Shown here: one piece after another, positions 10,817 through 20,247 of the stretch
How positions within the stretch are numbered: the first letter of the stretch is position 1
Layout: every line of letters starts with the position of its first letter
Assembly (NCBI GenBank): GCA_033557465.1
Contig: CM066041.1
Location: 156,773,532-156,837,531 of the forward strand
Direction: 5' to 3'
Length of the DNA stretch: 64,000 nt
Source: Ichthyophis bannanicus
Taxonomy: Eukaryota; Chordata; Amphibia; Gymnophiona; Ichthyophiidae
Made by a program: the position numbers and the translations under genes
Notes under the pieces: generated by a model
What the model was told of the DNA's origin: nothing
What the model saw: only the letters and a program-made list of their open reading frames with translations
Databases searched by the model: none

Positions 10817-12378
10817 TGTGACAAGGCAGAGCCCCAGAAACAGGAGAAAATGGGTTTAAATCACTTTCTGTCACCTCGGATGCTTGGAGAGGCAGGACAG
10901 GAAGGGGTTAAGTTTCCTGCTCACAAACTTTCTCTGCAGAGAAGAGCAGGGAAAGAACCACACCCTAGCTCTAGGCTAACCCAGAGACATAGCCAATCAG
11001 GGAGGTGGGAGGAGTCAGACCGGATTGGGCCACTCTGCACTCATAACCAGGAAGCAGCAGTTAGTAGGAAGGAGGGGCTCGAGGAGCAAGCACTGGAGCA
11101 GCAAGCCCTCGAGGAGCAAGGCCTGGAGAAGAGGAACTGGTTACAGAGCAGTGCAAGCAGAAAGGCTGAGCCCAGAGGAACTAAGGAGAGAACCAGGGAA
11201 GGGAGAGTTCCTGCAAGTGGTCCAGGAGGAGACACAGGCAGACCTCAGCTCCATGAGAGAGAAAACCTTGGAGGTGACCCAGAACTGGATTCAGAAGCCT
11301 GGAATACTGACTTGGAGTCAGGGGAGTTCCCCAGAGGCAGACGCTGCAAAAACCAGGTCAGAGCAAACTCTTCTAAGCCTTGTAAAGTAAATAGCTTTGA
11401 AAGAAGTCAGTCTATTGGAATTGACAATAGACTGCCTGCTAAAGGAGGCAGGGATAAATCAGGCCCTGAATATAAACCGGAAGTTAATAGAGGGAAGAGG
11501 GGCTATAGAAAAATCCCTGTTAGAAAGCTGCAAACATTTCCCTGCGAGAGACAGCGTGAGCTAAGCTCTAGTTCAGAAGAGCACACACCTGCTTGCCAGC
11601 AAGAAGCTAATTGGCAGCAACCGTGCAGAGAGCTAAGAGGAGCCTTTGAAGACCAGGCAGAGCTGAGGGATCTTACAAAGCAGCTACCTAAGAATTTGTA
11701 TGCTAGAGTGAAGAACTATAAGTATTCCTAATTGATGATTGAGTGCTGAGAAGCCTTAAGCAAATGTTCTAGAACCTGCATGAGAGACAGCAGCGTTCTA
11801 GTGAATGGAATGAATCAAAGCTTCATGTGGTACAGCTGTGAATAGAAGGCAATATAGAGAAACTGCTCCTACACAAGAAGGCAGTCAGTAATAAGCCAGA
11901 GTTGTGGAGATTGCCATTTCTATGGGAAGCTGTTTGACACTAGAAAGAAGTACAACAGGAGAAAGATTCTTTATTACCAGTAGATACTGAGAAAGCAGTA
12001 CTAGAAGATTGAAGCCCTGTTGTAGTAATGAAGCTGGAAGAATGATGAAAGCTTGTAAATATTTTATGTGTCCCTGAGAAGTATCAGGAGAAGCTGTATA
12101 AGCACTTGAACTTTTATTTGGTACAGAAGGTTACCATTATACTTCTGTGGTGGGGGAGTAAGTCCTGTACGGTGTCCTTTGCTATACTTTGTGCAAATAC
12201 CTTATGCATGAATAAAGCATTACTTACTTTGGAAACCCAACCTTGGCTGTCGTCACTCACTCCACAACTACAGTAGGAAGGCTTCAGCACTAACAAGGAC
12301 TCTTTTAAACTCACCCCACTGTGTGGCTCACATCCCCTTGGCCTGCTTACGCCACAGGCTAGGCGGTGCGTTGTCACA
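10817..12378 (+). repeat. 5' LTR with embedded ORF
   Basis: A 1562-bp LTR with TGTGACA...TGTCACA ends. An AATAAA signal lies at 12211-12216, followed by an R/U5-like stretch. Most of the U3 region is an open frame (see 10850-11731). No canonical tRNA primer site is obvious immediately downstream; the sequence there is TAGTAGGGGGGTGG. Confidence 0.88.
10850..11731 (+). CDS. LTR-embedded ORF, charged low-complexity protein
   Basis: The open frame starts at an ATG 33 bp inside the LTR and gives about 293 residues rich in Glu, Lys, Arg and Ser. It includes a short repeat, GLEEQALEQQALEEQGLE, and ends LYARVKNYKYS. No known domain was recognised. The same frame in the 3' LTR is the C-terminal extension of the gag-pro-dUTPase ORF. 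Between the two LTR copies a 2-nt and a 1-nt indel shift the reading frame for about 20 codons and then restore it, so the frame has stayed open. Whether the LTR frame is translated on its own is unknown. It could also be an open frame kept by composition. Confidence 0.45.
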   Translation: MGLNHFLSPRMLGEAGQEGVKFPAHKLSLQRRAGKEPHPSSRLTQRHSQSGRWEESDRIGPLCTHNQEAAVSRKEGLEEQALEQQALEEQGLEKRNWLQSSASRKAEPRGTKERTREGRVPASGPGGDTGRPQLHERENLGGDPELDSEAWNTDLESGEFPRGRRCKNQVRANSSKPCKVNSFERSQSIGIDNRLPAKGGRDKSGPEYKPEVNRGKRGYRKIPVRKLQTFPCERQRELSSSSEEHTPACQQEANWQQPCRELRGAFEDQAELRDLTKQLPKNLYARVKNYKYS

Positions 12379-12797
12379 TAGTAGGGGGGTGGAGTTTTGG
12401 CGTAGTTGTTTCGGATTATAAAAAAAAAAAATTTGCTGCCTTGCACAGAAGAAGTGATTAACCACAGATACAAGTAAAGTTCTGAAGAGTGGACACTTTG
12501 AAAAAAAAAAAAAAAAAAAGAGAGTTTTTTCACCAAGATACCTGAAGAGCTTACCAGTGCTGCAGATTACAAGTTTCAGCTGAGGTGGACCAGAGTTCCT
12601 GTTATTGAAGGCTACCATACTGCTGACAAGCGAGATACTCCACTTGTAGCAGGTAACCCGTAGCTAAGAGGGTCATCTTAGGACACTGCTACAAGGGGGT
12701 GGTAATCTGGCAGAGCTAAACTGGGAGCAAAGGAAGGTGCTTTTGTGGTGGTGCCGCACTTGGTGTTTCTTTTTCTATTCCCTACAGGTACATCGAA

Positions 12798-15700
12798 ATG
12801 GATCCCACAACTTTGATGAGTTGGGTTGCGGAGAGATTCCTGGAGCAGGAGGCAAGATCGGTGCAGACCCAAGAGAGGATGGCAGCGATGTTACGTGCCC
12901 AGCAGCAGCCGGTGCTGGACATGCTAGGATCCTGGATGAAAGAGCAGAAGCGGACATCGGAGACTCTACAAAATGTGACCAGTTCGCTAGGAACTGCCAC
13001 AGGACTTGGAATGCTTGGACAGGGAATGTTATCATTAGGCCAGGGGTCTAAGGACGCTAATATTGATGACCACCTCGAAGTGTTTGAGCGCATAGCAACC
13101 ATGAGCGGATGGCCCAAAGAACACTGGGTTATCCGATTGGCTCCATCCCTCACGGGAGAGGCTCTCACGGCCTACAAGGAAATGCCCAGTGCTCTAGCCA
13201 ACGATTATGGAGCTGTCGTTGAAGCAATACGAGACAGATTAGGCCTAACACCCGTGGTGTATCGCCGACTTTTAAGAGGGTGCAGGTTAACCCCAGGCGA
13301 GACACCACAGGCCTTATGCCATAGGATAAAGGCTTTGGCATACAAATGGCTATCTCCACAAGGTAAGAGCACAGACACAGTAATAGATGATATTATACTT
13401 GAACAATTCTTAGAAGCACTACCCCGGGAAGTACAGTCCTTCCTAATCCTCCAAGACTGTCACAATACTAAGGACGCCGTTGCCCTTGCTGACCGGTTCC
13501 TAGAGGCGCAGGCCTTAGGTCAGAGGAGGAAAGAGGTTCCAGAAAGTACAGTCTTGAGGGAACGAGGAATGAAGGGAGGAGTACAGATGGGTGAATCGTC
13601 ATCTAGGCCTTTGTTTAGCCCTGGTATGAATGAGCGAAAGTGTTTTGCCTGTGGTCAAAAGGGACACCTCAGGAGGAATTGTAGCACTAGGCTAGCACTA
13701 ATCACCACCCAGTCCAAGGAGGTTGGGGAGGGGTTCTTGCTGATGGTCACAGTAAATAATATCCCAGTTGAAGCCTTGCTAGATTCAGGCGCAGACCAGT
13801 CTATGGTCTCGGAAAGCCTATGGAAGGAGATAGGACCTCAGAGTGGGAGTGATAAAGAGCACCCTGAGGATAAAATTAAGATTCGATGCGTGCATGGTGC
13901 TGCTACAGCATACCCAAGGCACACAGTAACAGTAAAGGGAATGGGTTTAAGTAAGGACATCCCAGTAGCGGTGGTACCAAGGTTGCCCCATCCTATTGTA
14001 TTAGGCAGGGATTGGCCGCAATTTCGAAAGGGCCTAGCTAAAGGTTTAGCGGCTACTGCAGAGGCCAAACACCCTGAACACCCTAGGGTAGAAAAGGACC
14101 CTGAGAGGAAGGAGCATGGGGAAAAACTAGTAACCACCCCTCAGAGAAGCCAACCCAGGCTAGGGATGATTCCAGCCCCATTATTTGCGAAACCTCAAGA
14201 GAAGACAGCTAGGGAGAGAATCTCTGTTCAAGACCCTCCCAATAAGAAAAACACATTTGTCTTGAAATGTTGTAGGGTCACCCCTAATGCAAGGATTCCT
14301 AAAAGAGCCACAGAGAATGCTGCAGGTTTCGACCTCTATAGTGCAGAGGACACTATAGTCCCTCGACAGGGTAGAGCCTTAATAGAGACCGGTATACAGC
14401 TGGAAATTCCGCCAGGTTGTTATGGGCGAATCGCCCCACGGTCAGGCTTAGCTGTGAAGGACAACATTGATGTAGGTGCAGGGGTTGTAGACCCAGATTT
14501 TAGGGGTGTGATTAAGGTTTTACTTCTCAATTTTTCACAGAAGGAGTTCAAGGTGACAGTAGGAGATAGGATAGCCCAGCTTATCATGGAAAGGGTGGGT
14601 TTTCCCTCAGTAGAAGAGGTCACAGAATTGAACACCACCGTGAGAGGCTCACGTGGGTTTGGGTCTACTGGCCGAGCCGTGTTGTTAGGCTTGACAGACC
14701 CCAAAGGGGAAGAGAAAACAGAGATGGATCTGGGACCCCAGCTAGAGGAGTGTAGGGCCAAAGGCCCTAAGCCTGCAAAAAGAGGGAAGCTATTAGTAGC
14801 TAAGGATAGCAAGGAAGGATGGAGGCTAGGCTTAGAGCCCACATATAGGGTTTTGCCGGCTCCCTCCAGTGAATGCGTAGAACCCCAGTTTCCAAGGGAA
14901 TCTAGGGGCGAGTTACAACACATGTCTCAGATAGCGGAAGACAATATGGCAGCCAGCCAAGTTAGGCAAAGAAAATATTATGACCATCCCACGCAACCTC
15001 AACAATTAGAGGTCGGCGAAAAGGTCGTAGTAATGGTACCGGGTCATCACCCGAAGTTTAAAACTACCTGGAAAGGACCCTGCCGGGTTGTCCAACAGGT
15101 AGGACCAGCCACTTATACGGTGGAAACTAGAGGAGGGAAACAGTATAATTTCCCCGTGAATGTTTTGAGGTTATGGCATGAGCATACAGCTTTACTTCAG
15201 TTAGCTATAAGAAAGGATACAACTGCTAGTCCTGATCACCAGAGTAAGATTCCGTGCTGTTCTGCATTTATTCAACCAGCCCGGAATATCTTAAATGGGG
15301 GGTTATGTGACAAGGCAGAGCCCCAGAAACAGGAGAAAATGGGTTTAAATCACTTTCTGTCACCTCGGATGCTTGGAGAGGCAGGACAGGAAGGGGTTAA
15401 GTTTCCTGCTCACAAACTTTCTCTGCAGAGAAGAGCAGGGAAAGAACCACACCCTAGCTCTAGGCTAACCCAGAGACATAGCCAATCAGGGAGGTGGGAG
15501 GAGTCAGACCGGATTGGGCCACTCTGCACTCATAACCAGGAAGCAGCAGTTAGTAGGAAGGAGGGGCTCGAGGAGCAAGCACTGGAGCAGCAAGCCCTCG
15601 AGGAGCAAGGCCTGGAGAAGAGAGGAACTGGTTACAGAGCAGTGCAAGCAGAAAGGCTGAGCCCAGAGGAACTAAGGAGAGAAACCAGGGAAGGGAGAGT

Positions 15701-16223
15701 TCCTGCAAGTGGTCCAGGAGGAGACACAGGCAGACCTCAGCTCCATGAGAGAGAAAACCTTGGAGGTGACCCAGAACTGGATTCAGAAGCCTGGAATACT
15801 GACTTGGAGTCAGGGGAGTTCCCCAGAGGCAGACGCTGCAAAAACCAGGTCAGAGCAAACTCTTCTAAGCCTTGTAAAGTAAATAGCTTTGAAAGAAGTC
15901 AGTCTATTGGAATTGACAATAGACTGCCTGCTAAAGGAGGCAGGGATAAATCAGGCCCTGAATATAAACCGGAAGTTAATAGAGGGAAGAGGGGCTATAG
16001 AAAAATCCCTGTTAGAAAGCTGCAAACATTTCCCTGCGAGAGACAGCGTGAGCTAAGCTCTAGTTCAGAAGAGCACACACCTGCTTGCCAGCAAGAAGCT
16101 AATTGGCAGCAACCGTGCAGAGAGCTAAGAGGAGCCTTTGAAGACCAGGCAGAGCTGAGGGATCTTACAAAGCAGCTACCTAAGAATTTGTATGCTAGAG
16201 TGAAGAACTATAAGTATTCCTAA
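12798..16223 (+). CDS. Gag-protease-dUTPase-integrase tail polyprotein
   Basis: A single uninterrupted 1141-codon frame. Residues 1-80 are helical. Residues 85-240 are capsid, with a C-terminal part (about 152-235, including DTVIDDIILEQFLEALP) closely resembling a SCAN domain. A zinc knuckle has C282, C285, H290 and C295. The retropepsin motif DSGA starts at D329. A complete-looking dUTPase covers about 490-625: AGFDLYSAED around D512, PRSGLAVKD from P547, GVVDPDFRG, and the glycine-rich RGSRGFGSTG end. Residues 711-797 are the C-terminal integrase module (KGPCRVVQQVGPATYTV, GPY/F-like). Residues from about 837 onward come from the 3' LTR. The protease and dUTPase would process particles and lower dUTP. 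No reverse transcriptase is encoded. The ATG follows a short leader. Confidence 0.85.
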   Translation: MDPTTLMSWVAERFLEQEARSVQTQERMAAMLRAQQQPVLDMLGSWMKEQKRTSETLQNVTSSLGTATGLGMLGQGMLSLGQGSKDANIDDHLEVFERIATMSGWPKEHWVIRLAPSLTGEALTAYKEMPSALANDYGAVVEAIRDRLGLTPVVYRRLLRGCRLTPGETPQALCHRIKALAYKWLSPQGKSTDTVIDDIILEQFLEALPREVQSFLILQDCHNTKDAVALADRFLEAQALGQRRKEVPESTVLRERGMKGGVQMGESSSRPLFSPGMNERKCFACGQKGHLRRNCSTRLALITTQSKEVGEGFLLMVTVNNIPVEALLDSGADQSMVSESLWKEIGPQSGSDKEHPEDKIKIRCVHGAATAYPRHTVTVKGMGLSKDIPVAVVPRLPHPIVLGRDWPQFRKGLAKGLAATAEAKHPEHPRVEKDPERKEHGEKLVTTPQRSQPRLGMIPAPLFAKPQEKTARERISVQDPPNKKNTFVLKCCRVTPNARIPKRATENAAGFDLYSAEDTIVPRQGRALIETGIQLEIPPGCYGRIAPRSGLAVKDNIDVGAGVVDPDFRGVIKVLLLNFSQKEFKVTVGDRIAQLIMERVGFPSVEEVTELNTTVRGSRGFGSTGRAVLLGLTDPKGEEKTEMDLGPQLEECRAKGPKPAKRGKLLVAKDSKEGWRLGLEPTYRVLPAPSSECVEPQFPRESRGELQHMSQIAEDNMAASQVRQRKYYDHPTQPQQLEVGEKVVVMVPGHHPKFKTTWKGPCRVVQQVGPATYTVETRGGKQYNFPVNVLRLWHEHTALLQLAIRKDTTASPDHQSKIPCCSAFIQPARNILNGGLCDKAEPQKQEKMGLNHFLSPRMLGEAGQEGVKFPAHKLSLQRRAGKEPHPSSRLTQRHSQSGRWEESDRIGPLCTHNQEAAVSRKEGLEEQALEQQALEEQGLEKRGTGYRAVQAERLSPEELRRETREGRVPASGPGGDTGRPQLHERENLGGDPELDSEAWNTDLESGEFPRGRRCKNQVRANSSKPCKVNSFERSQSIGIDNRLPAKGGRDKSGPEYKPEVNRGKRGYRKIPVRKLQTFPCERQRELSSSSEEHTPACQQEANWQQPCRELRGAFEDQAELRDLTKQLPKNLYARVKNYKYS
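15293..15302 (+). promoter_or_regulatory. Polypurine tract before the 3' LTR
   Basis: AAATGGGGGG followed by TTA and the LTR start TGTGACA is the expected plus-strand primer site. Confidence 0.6.
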
Positions 16224-16870
16224 TTGATGATTGAGTGCTGAGAAGCCTTAAGCAAATGTTCTAGAACCTGCATGAGAGACAGCAGCGTTCTAGTGAATGG
16301 AATGAATCAAAGCTTCATGTGGTACAGCTGTGAATAGAAGGCAATATAGAGAAACTGCTCCTACACAAGAAGGCAGTCAGTAATAAGCCAGAGTTGTGGA
16401 GATTGCCATTTCTATGGGAAGCTGTTTGACACTAGAAAGAAGTACAACAGGAGAAAGATTCTTTATTACCAGTAGATACTGAGAAAGCAGTACTAGAAGA
16501 TTGAAGCCCTGTTGTAGTAATGAAGCTGGAAGAATGATGAAAGCTTGTAAATATTTTATGTGTCCCTGAGAAGTATCAGGAGAAGCTGTATAAGCACTTG
16601 AACTTTTATTTGGTACAGAAGGTTACCATTATACTTCTGTGGCGGGGGAGTAAGTCCTGTACGGTGTCCTTTGCTATACTTTGTGCAAATACCTTATGCA
16701 TGAATAAAGCATTACTTACTTTGGAAACCCAACCTTGGCTGTCGTCACTCACTCCACAACTACAGTAGGAAGGCTTCAGCACTAACAAGGACTCTTTTAA
16801 ACTCACCCCACTGTGTGGCTCACATCCCCTTGGCCTGCTTACGCCACAGGCTAGGCGGTGCGTTGTCACA
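15306..16870 (+). repeat. 3' LTR
   Basis: A 1565-bp copy of the 5' LTR, with AATAAA at 16703-16708. The upstream polyprotein frame runs through it to the stop at 16221-16223, so the LTR supplies about 305 C-terminal codons. Confidence 0.88.
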
Positions 16871-16875
16871 GTGTG

Positions 16876-17690
16876 CAAGTGCATTTGAAGAGTGGGATAG
16901 TGCACATGGATGTGTGTGAATATATGTGTACTCATTCTAGTTATCCAGAATTTCAAAATTTACACGACAAGTTGATGGAGTAACACGGGCAACACAAATG
17001 CTATCCCCTGATCTCACTGCTGCTGAGAGGAGGTTCCTGCTTGAGCACTGAAGCAGCCTGGAAAAACAAGGTAAGAACTAAAATGTATGAGAAGCTCCCT
17101 CAGGCTGCTGGTTGAGTTCAGGTTGGAGGCTTCGCATTTCAGTTCACATTTCTATGCAAGCTGGTTTGAGCCTTTATTTAAGGGGATAATATTCAGTGTT
17201 TGTCATGTCCTATTTGTCTTCTTGGATCAAATGAACAAGGGACACTTGCATCCTGCTTACAGGATGGCCATGTGCTGAGCCGGATCCAAAAGACTTGAGA
17301 GGCACAACTATCATTTCCTGCATGGTTTTGATCCTTTTTTTTCCTATTGAAAAAACTGCTCGTCATGTTTCTTGTGACTTATTTGTTTTTGCATTGTTTT
17401 GGGGTATATTTTGTTCTGCTTATCATTATTATGTATTATAGAGTGTTATGCTAGAAAGCAAACCAGGGATTGTGGTTGTTGAAATTTATTGAGAAAGCCT
17501 TTGGGTCTAAAGAAGGGATTGGGAATTGGAGGGAGATTTCTCAGTGACATCCTATTTGTAAATTTTGTGCTGTGTCTGCTGTAGTACTGAGGTTACAGTG
17601 TAAAAGAAAGGAGGAAGTGTGATTTTACTCTAACCACAGATAGATCTTCCATATTTAAAGCCTTCATTTATAATAAGGGGGAATAATTGA
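16876..17690. other. No gene recognised
   Basis: AT-rich single-copy-looking sequence. The frame at 17087-17278 has no family resemblance. Confidence 0.45.
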
Positions 17691-17695
17691 TCCCT

Positions 17696-17930
17696 ATTTG
17701 TAGTAGGCCAGCAGAGCACAGTGCTTTTCGGAGTCTCTGGGTCTGCTGGCGGGATTTGGTTTGCGGTAGCAGAATGCAGCGCTCTTCAGAGCACGTGGGT
17801 CTGCTGATGCTTTCCAAGTTGCATGTAGTGGAGCACAGCGCTTTTCAGAGCGTGCTGGTCTACTGCTGCTGGGTTGCGAGTAGCAGGGCATATTGCCTCT
17901 TAAGGCATATGGGTCTGCTGGCGCATTTAG
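17696..17930. repeat. About 60-bp minisatellite, four units
   Basis: Four diverged units share the pattern (A/G)CAG.GCACAGCGCTTTTCAGAGC..G(T)GGGTCTGCTG. They start near 17705, 17766, 17826 and 17882. An opening of AGTAGCAG-type sequence repeats between them. The array directly precedes a LINE 3' end. Confidence 0.7.
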
Positions 17931-17934
17931 TTAC

Positions 17935-18012
17935 CAAGTTTAAGTTTCAATGTAAACTGCTTTGATTGAAATGATAAAGCGGTATATAAAACCTGTTAAA
18001 TAAATAAATAAA
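17935..18012 (+). mobile_element. LINE 3' tail
   Basis: TGTAAACTGCTTTGATTGAA, GCGGTATATAAAACC and (AAAT)n resemble the tails at 30660-30727, 38980-39050 and 40470-40530. Only the 3' end is present. The minisatellite upstream may be part of the same 3'UTR. Confidence 0.65.
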
Positions 18013-18339
18013 ATCTAGACCAGATTCTTTGGGGGGGGGAGGGGGGGAGAAAAAACTGCAATCTGTGTCCAGTGGAGTCGCAAACCCCTGTTATAAAGGT
18101 ACTAGAGAACTACATGCAAATTTTTTTTCTTCCCCTTATTTCTCTTCTTTAGAATAAATTAACTTTTATCAGTACTTAGCAAATAGTAAACATGGGGAAC
18201 CCCCTCCATTAATGAAAGGGAGGCACCCCCTACAGGCACAATAGCAAGTTACTCTACGACAACTGAGTGAATGCAACAACTGGGTACATGACAATTGGGT
18301 CAATGACAATTTGCAGAATTTTTATACATATTTTTTCTT

Positions 18340-19250
18340 TCATGGTTCTTCATATCCAGCTGTTAGCTGCTCAATGCGCAGGGAAAAATAAGCTTGTTCA
18401 GTTTTTAAGCTAGAAATCAGATGCGAAATAGAAGGGTGATCACAAGATACAGATGTATGAAAGCGTCTGTGCCATGCTTCGACAACATTGTTGGATTGTG
18501 CTAAGTCAAGGATATTATGATCATAATTACTCCAAAGTGTTATTGGAAATAAACCTTCAGGGGCCAATTTCTACGAATTCTGCCAATATATGTATCTTCA
18601 AAATAATCTATAATTGAATTTACTTCTTCAGGAATATGGCCAATCGGTTCATCAAAACTGTTTTGGACTTCAGCTGGGATAAATGATAGAGCAGGTAGCA
18701 TGCAAATTTTCAATGCAAACTCAGCATTATTTGCATAACATTCCTGCAGTCCAGCTTCCTGCAAATGTTCTGTGACATGTGAAACATGCAACCATAAATA
18801 CTCACATATGGATAAACATGCTCAAAGGCATTAACTGCTGATAATTCAAATCGCATAAAACTGATCTTTCATGCAGATTAGGCTGTATTTCAGACAACTG
18901 CTGTAAAGATCAGATATAGGTTTCTTATCGTTTATTTGGAAGTAATGCATAAACACGGGGAATGCACTGACCCTTGTTGTAAGCATGCACAGTATACGCT
19001 GATAAAACAATTTTGGCAAAATTTTAAATGTTCCATCTGCAAACCAGTTGGGTGACTGCTGAAAAATGTGTAAATTTTGATCTGTGGACAATATTAAAAT
19101 TTGGTCATCACTTGGACCAGAATCATAAGCTAGAAAACACTCTCCATTTTTTGAAATTTTGTACTCTTCTGGTATATCCAACAAAGTCAAAGCCTGAGGC
19201 TGACCGAGAGCATTCTGGATTCTTTTTCTCTGTATCATTCTTTTCAAGGA
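18340..19250 (-). pseudogene. MULE transposase, frameshifted
   Basis: A transposase of the Mutator-like superfamily, broken into at least three frames. The N-terminal piece (18846-19247) contains HIFQQSPNWFADGTFKILPKLFYQ, the first catalytic aspartate block of the MULE DDE domain, followed by the FPVFMHYFQINDKKPISDLY block. The middle piece (18540-18791) carries the second half (NAEFALKICMLPALSFIP). The C-terminal piece (18340-18567) has ITLWSNYDHNI and NNVVEAWHRRF, the conserved N-x-x-E-x-W-H helix. A possible FLYWCH-type N-terminal part lies near 19250-19330 but is weak. No intact copy is present. Confidence 0.75.
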
Positions 19251-20019
19251 CGCTACTGTAGGTAGTTGTGCAATTGAGACAGATGTTGTAGCATTGTTGA
19301 CAAGGAAATGAGTTGCCTCCTATCAAGCAAAGAAATTCAGATGTGAATTAAAATAAGTTGCTCACATCTTCTAGCTTTTTGAGCCATAATAGAAAAAACA
19401 ATTCTACAATACGAAAATTGCGCTATTTTGTTTTATTTTTCCAGCAAATCTTTCCGTTTTTGTAACTTTTTCTATCAGAATGGTTTAAGACCACAATGGG
19501 GAGTTTAGGAGGCCAGTAGGACACAACCCATACAAAATCAGCAAGATCCCCCAGCAGAAATTCTTTATCGAAAAAAAATAAATTGTTTTTTGTTATTTTT
19601 TTATGCCAAGTGATAGATAGAACTGGATAATAAACTTTAAACCTATGGTTCTTGTGCATCCCCTTTCAATTTCTTGACTATGGTTTTTGATAATGAAAAT
19701 TGGCACCTTTATGAAGAAAACTTAAATTTTACCTGAGTGCTGGTCGCCTGAGACAGCTTCATCAATGACTTGCAGAACGTTTTTTCTTGTTGCTTCAGGA
19801 CCATGAGAGTGATGAGATCGTAATTTTACAGTATCACCAGGCAGAATATCGACAGATGAATGCACTCAAGCTTTATAGATTTTCTTCTTTTCACATTGCC
19901 AAAATGTGATAGCACCACTGTCTTTTTCGCGGACATATGCATAGCTCTGGTATAAAGCTTACGCTTGCCCCTTTCCGTACAGCAAAATTGGGCCATTGGG
20001 TAAAATGCCCCGAAACCAA

Positions 20020-20062
20020 TCACTGTATTCCCCAAACCAGCCTATCACCATCATATGCATCC
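20020..20062. repeat. Short direct repeat also found at 26503-26545
   Basis: ACCAATCACTGTATTCCCCA and the following AACCAGCCTATCA recur after the L1 insertion. The two copies would have been about 95 bp apart before the L1 inserted, so they are a short tandem repeat at the MULE end or its flank. Confidence 0.6.
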
Positions 20063-20247
20063 ATCATCATTCACCCAATTGCCGCATTTAGTCCATTGGA
20101 TTAAAAGCACAGAACCAGGGGGCGAAGCCTGAATCTCGACTGAATGGCGGCTTAATTCCTCTGCTTGAGGGCCAGATGGAAAGATAGAGCTTCCTCCTCT
20201 CTTCCTGACTCCTAGAACAGTGAGATATATTAATATCTGAAGGTGAA

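Larger units (their letters stand above)
10817..16870 (+). mobile_element. Young Gmr1-like LTR retrotransposon without RT
   Basis: Two LTRs (10817-12378 and 15306-16870) both begin TGTGACAAGG and end TTGTCACA, and they flank a 2.9-kb interior. By eye the LTRs differ by only one substitution (T at 12151 versus C at 16643) and two small indels (2 nt and 1 nt), so the insertion is very recent. GTGT flanks both sides and may be a 4-bp target duplication, although the site is GT-rich. The interior encodes gag, protease, dUTPase and the C-terminal end of integrase in one frame. Reverse transcriptase, RNase H and the integrase core are absent, so mobility would need enzymes supplied in trans. The capsid resembles the SCAN domain, known to derive from Gmr1-like Ty3/gypsy gag. 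Confidence 0.88.
18235..20095 (-). mobile_element. MULE DNA transposon, decayed
   Basis: The minus-strand coding pieces of a MULE transposase (18340-19250) lie between termini that share a degenerate ACAATTGGGTCAATGACAAT-like theme: 18245-18310 on the left and, in reverse complement, 20065-20095 on the right. The right side also shows related CCCAATTG and GGGTAAAATGCCC segments near 19985. Neither the exact ends nor the expected 9-bp target duplication could be fixed. An L1 inserted just beyond the right end. Confidence 0.65.

Noticed and set aside
11041..11235. Minus-strand Leu/Ser-rich ORF in the LTR
   Set aside because: Shadow of the plus-strand charged frame.
15306..16870. env gene in the LTR element
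   Set aside because: No signal peptide, transmembrane segment or glycoprotein features were seen between dUTPase/integrase tail and the LTR end.
17696..17930. CRISPR-like spaced repeats
   Set aside because: Units are contiguous diverged minisatellite copies; no cas genes and a eukaryotic context.
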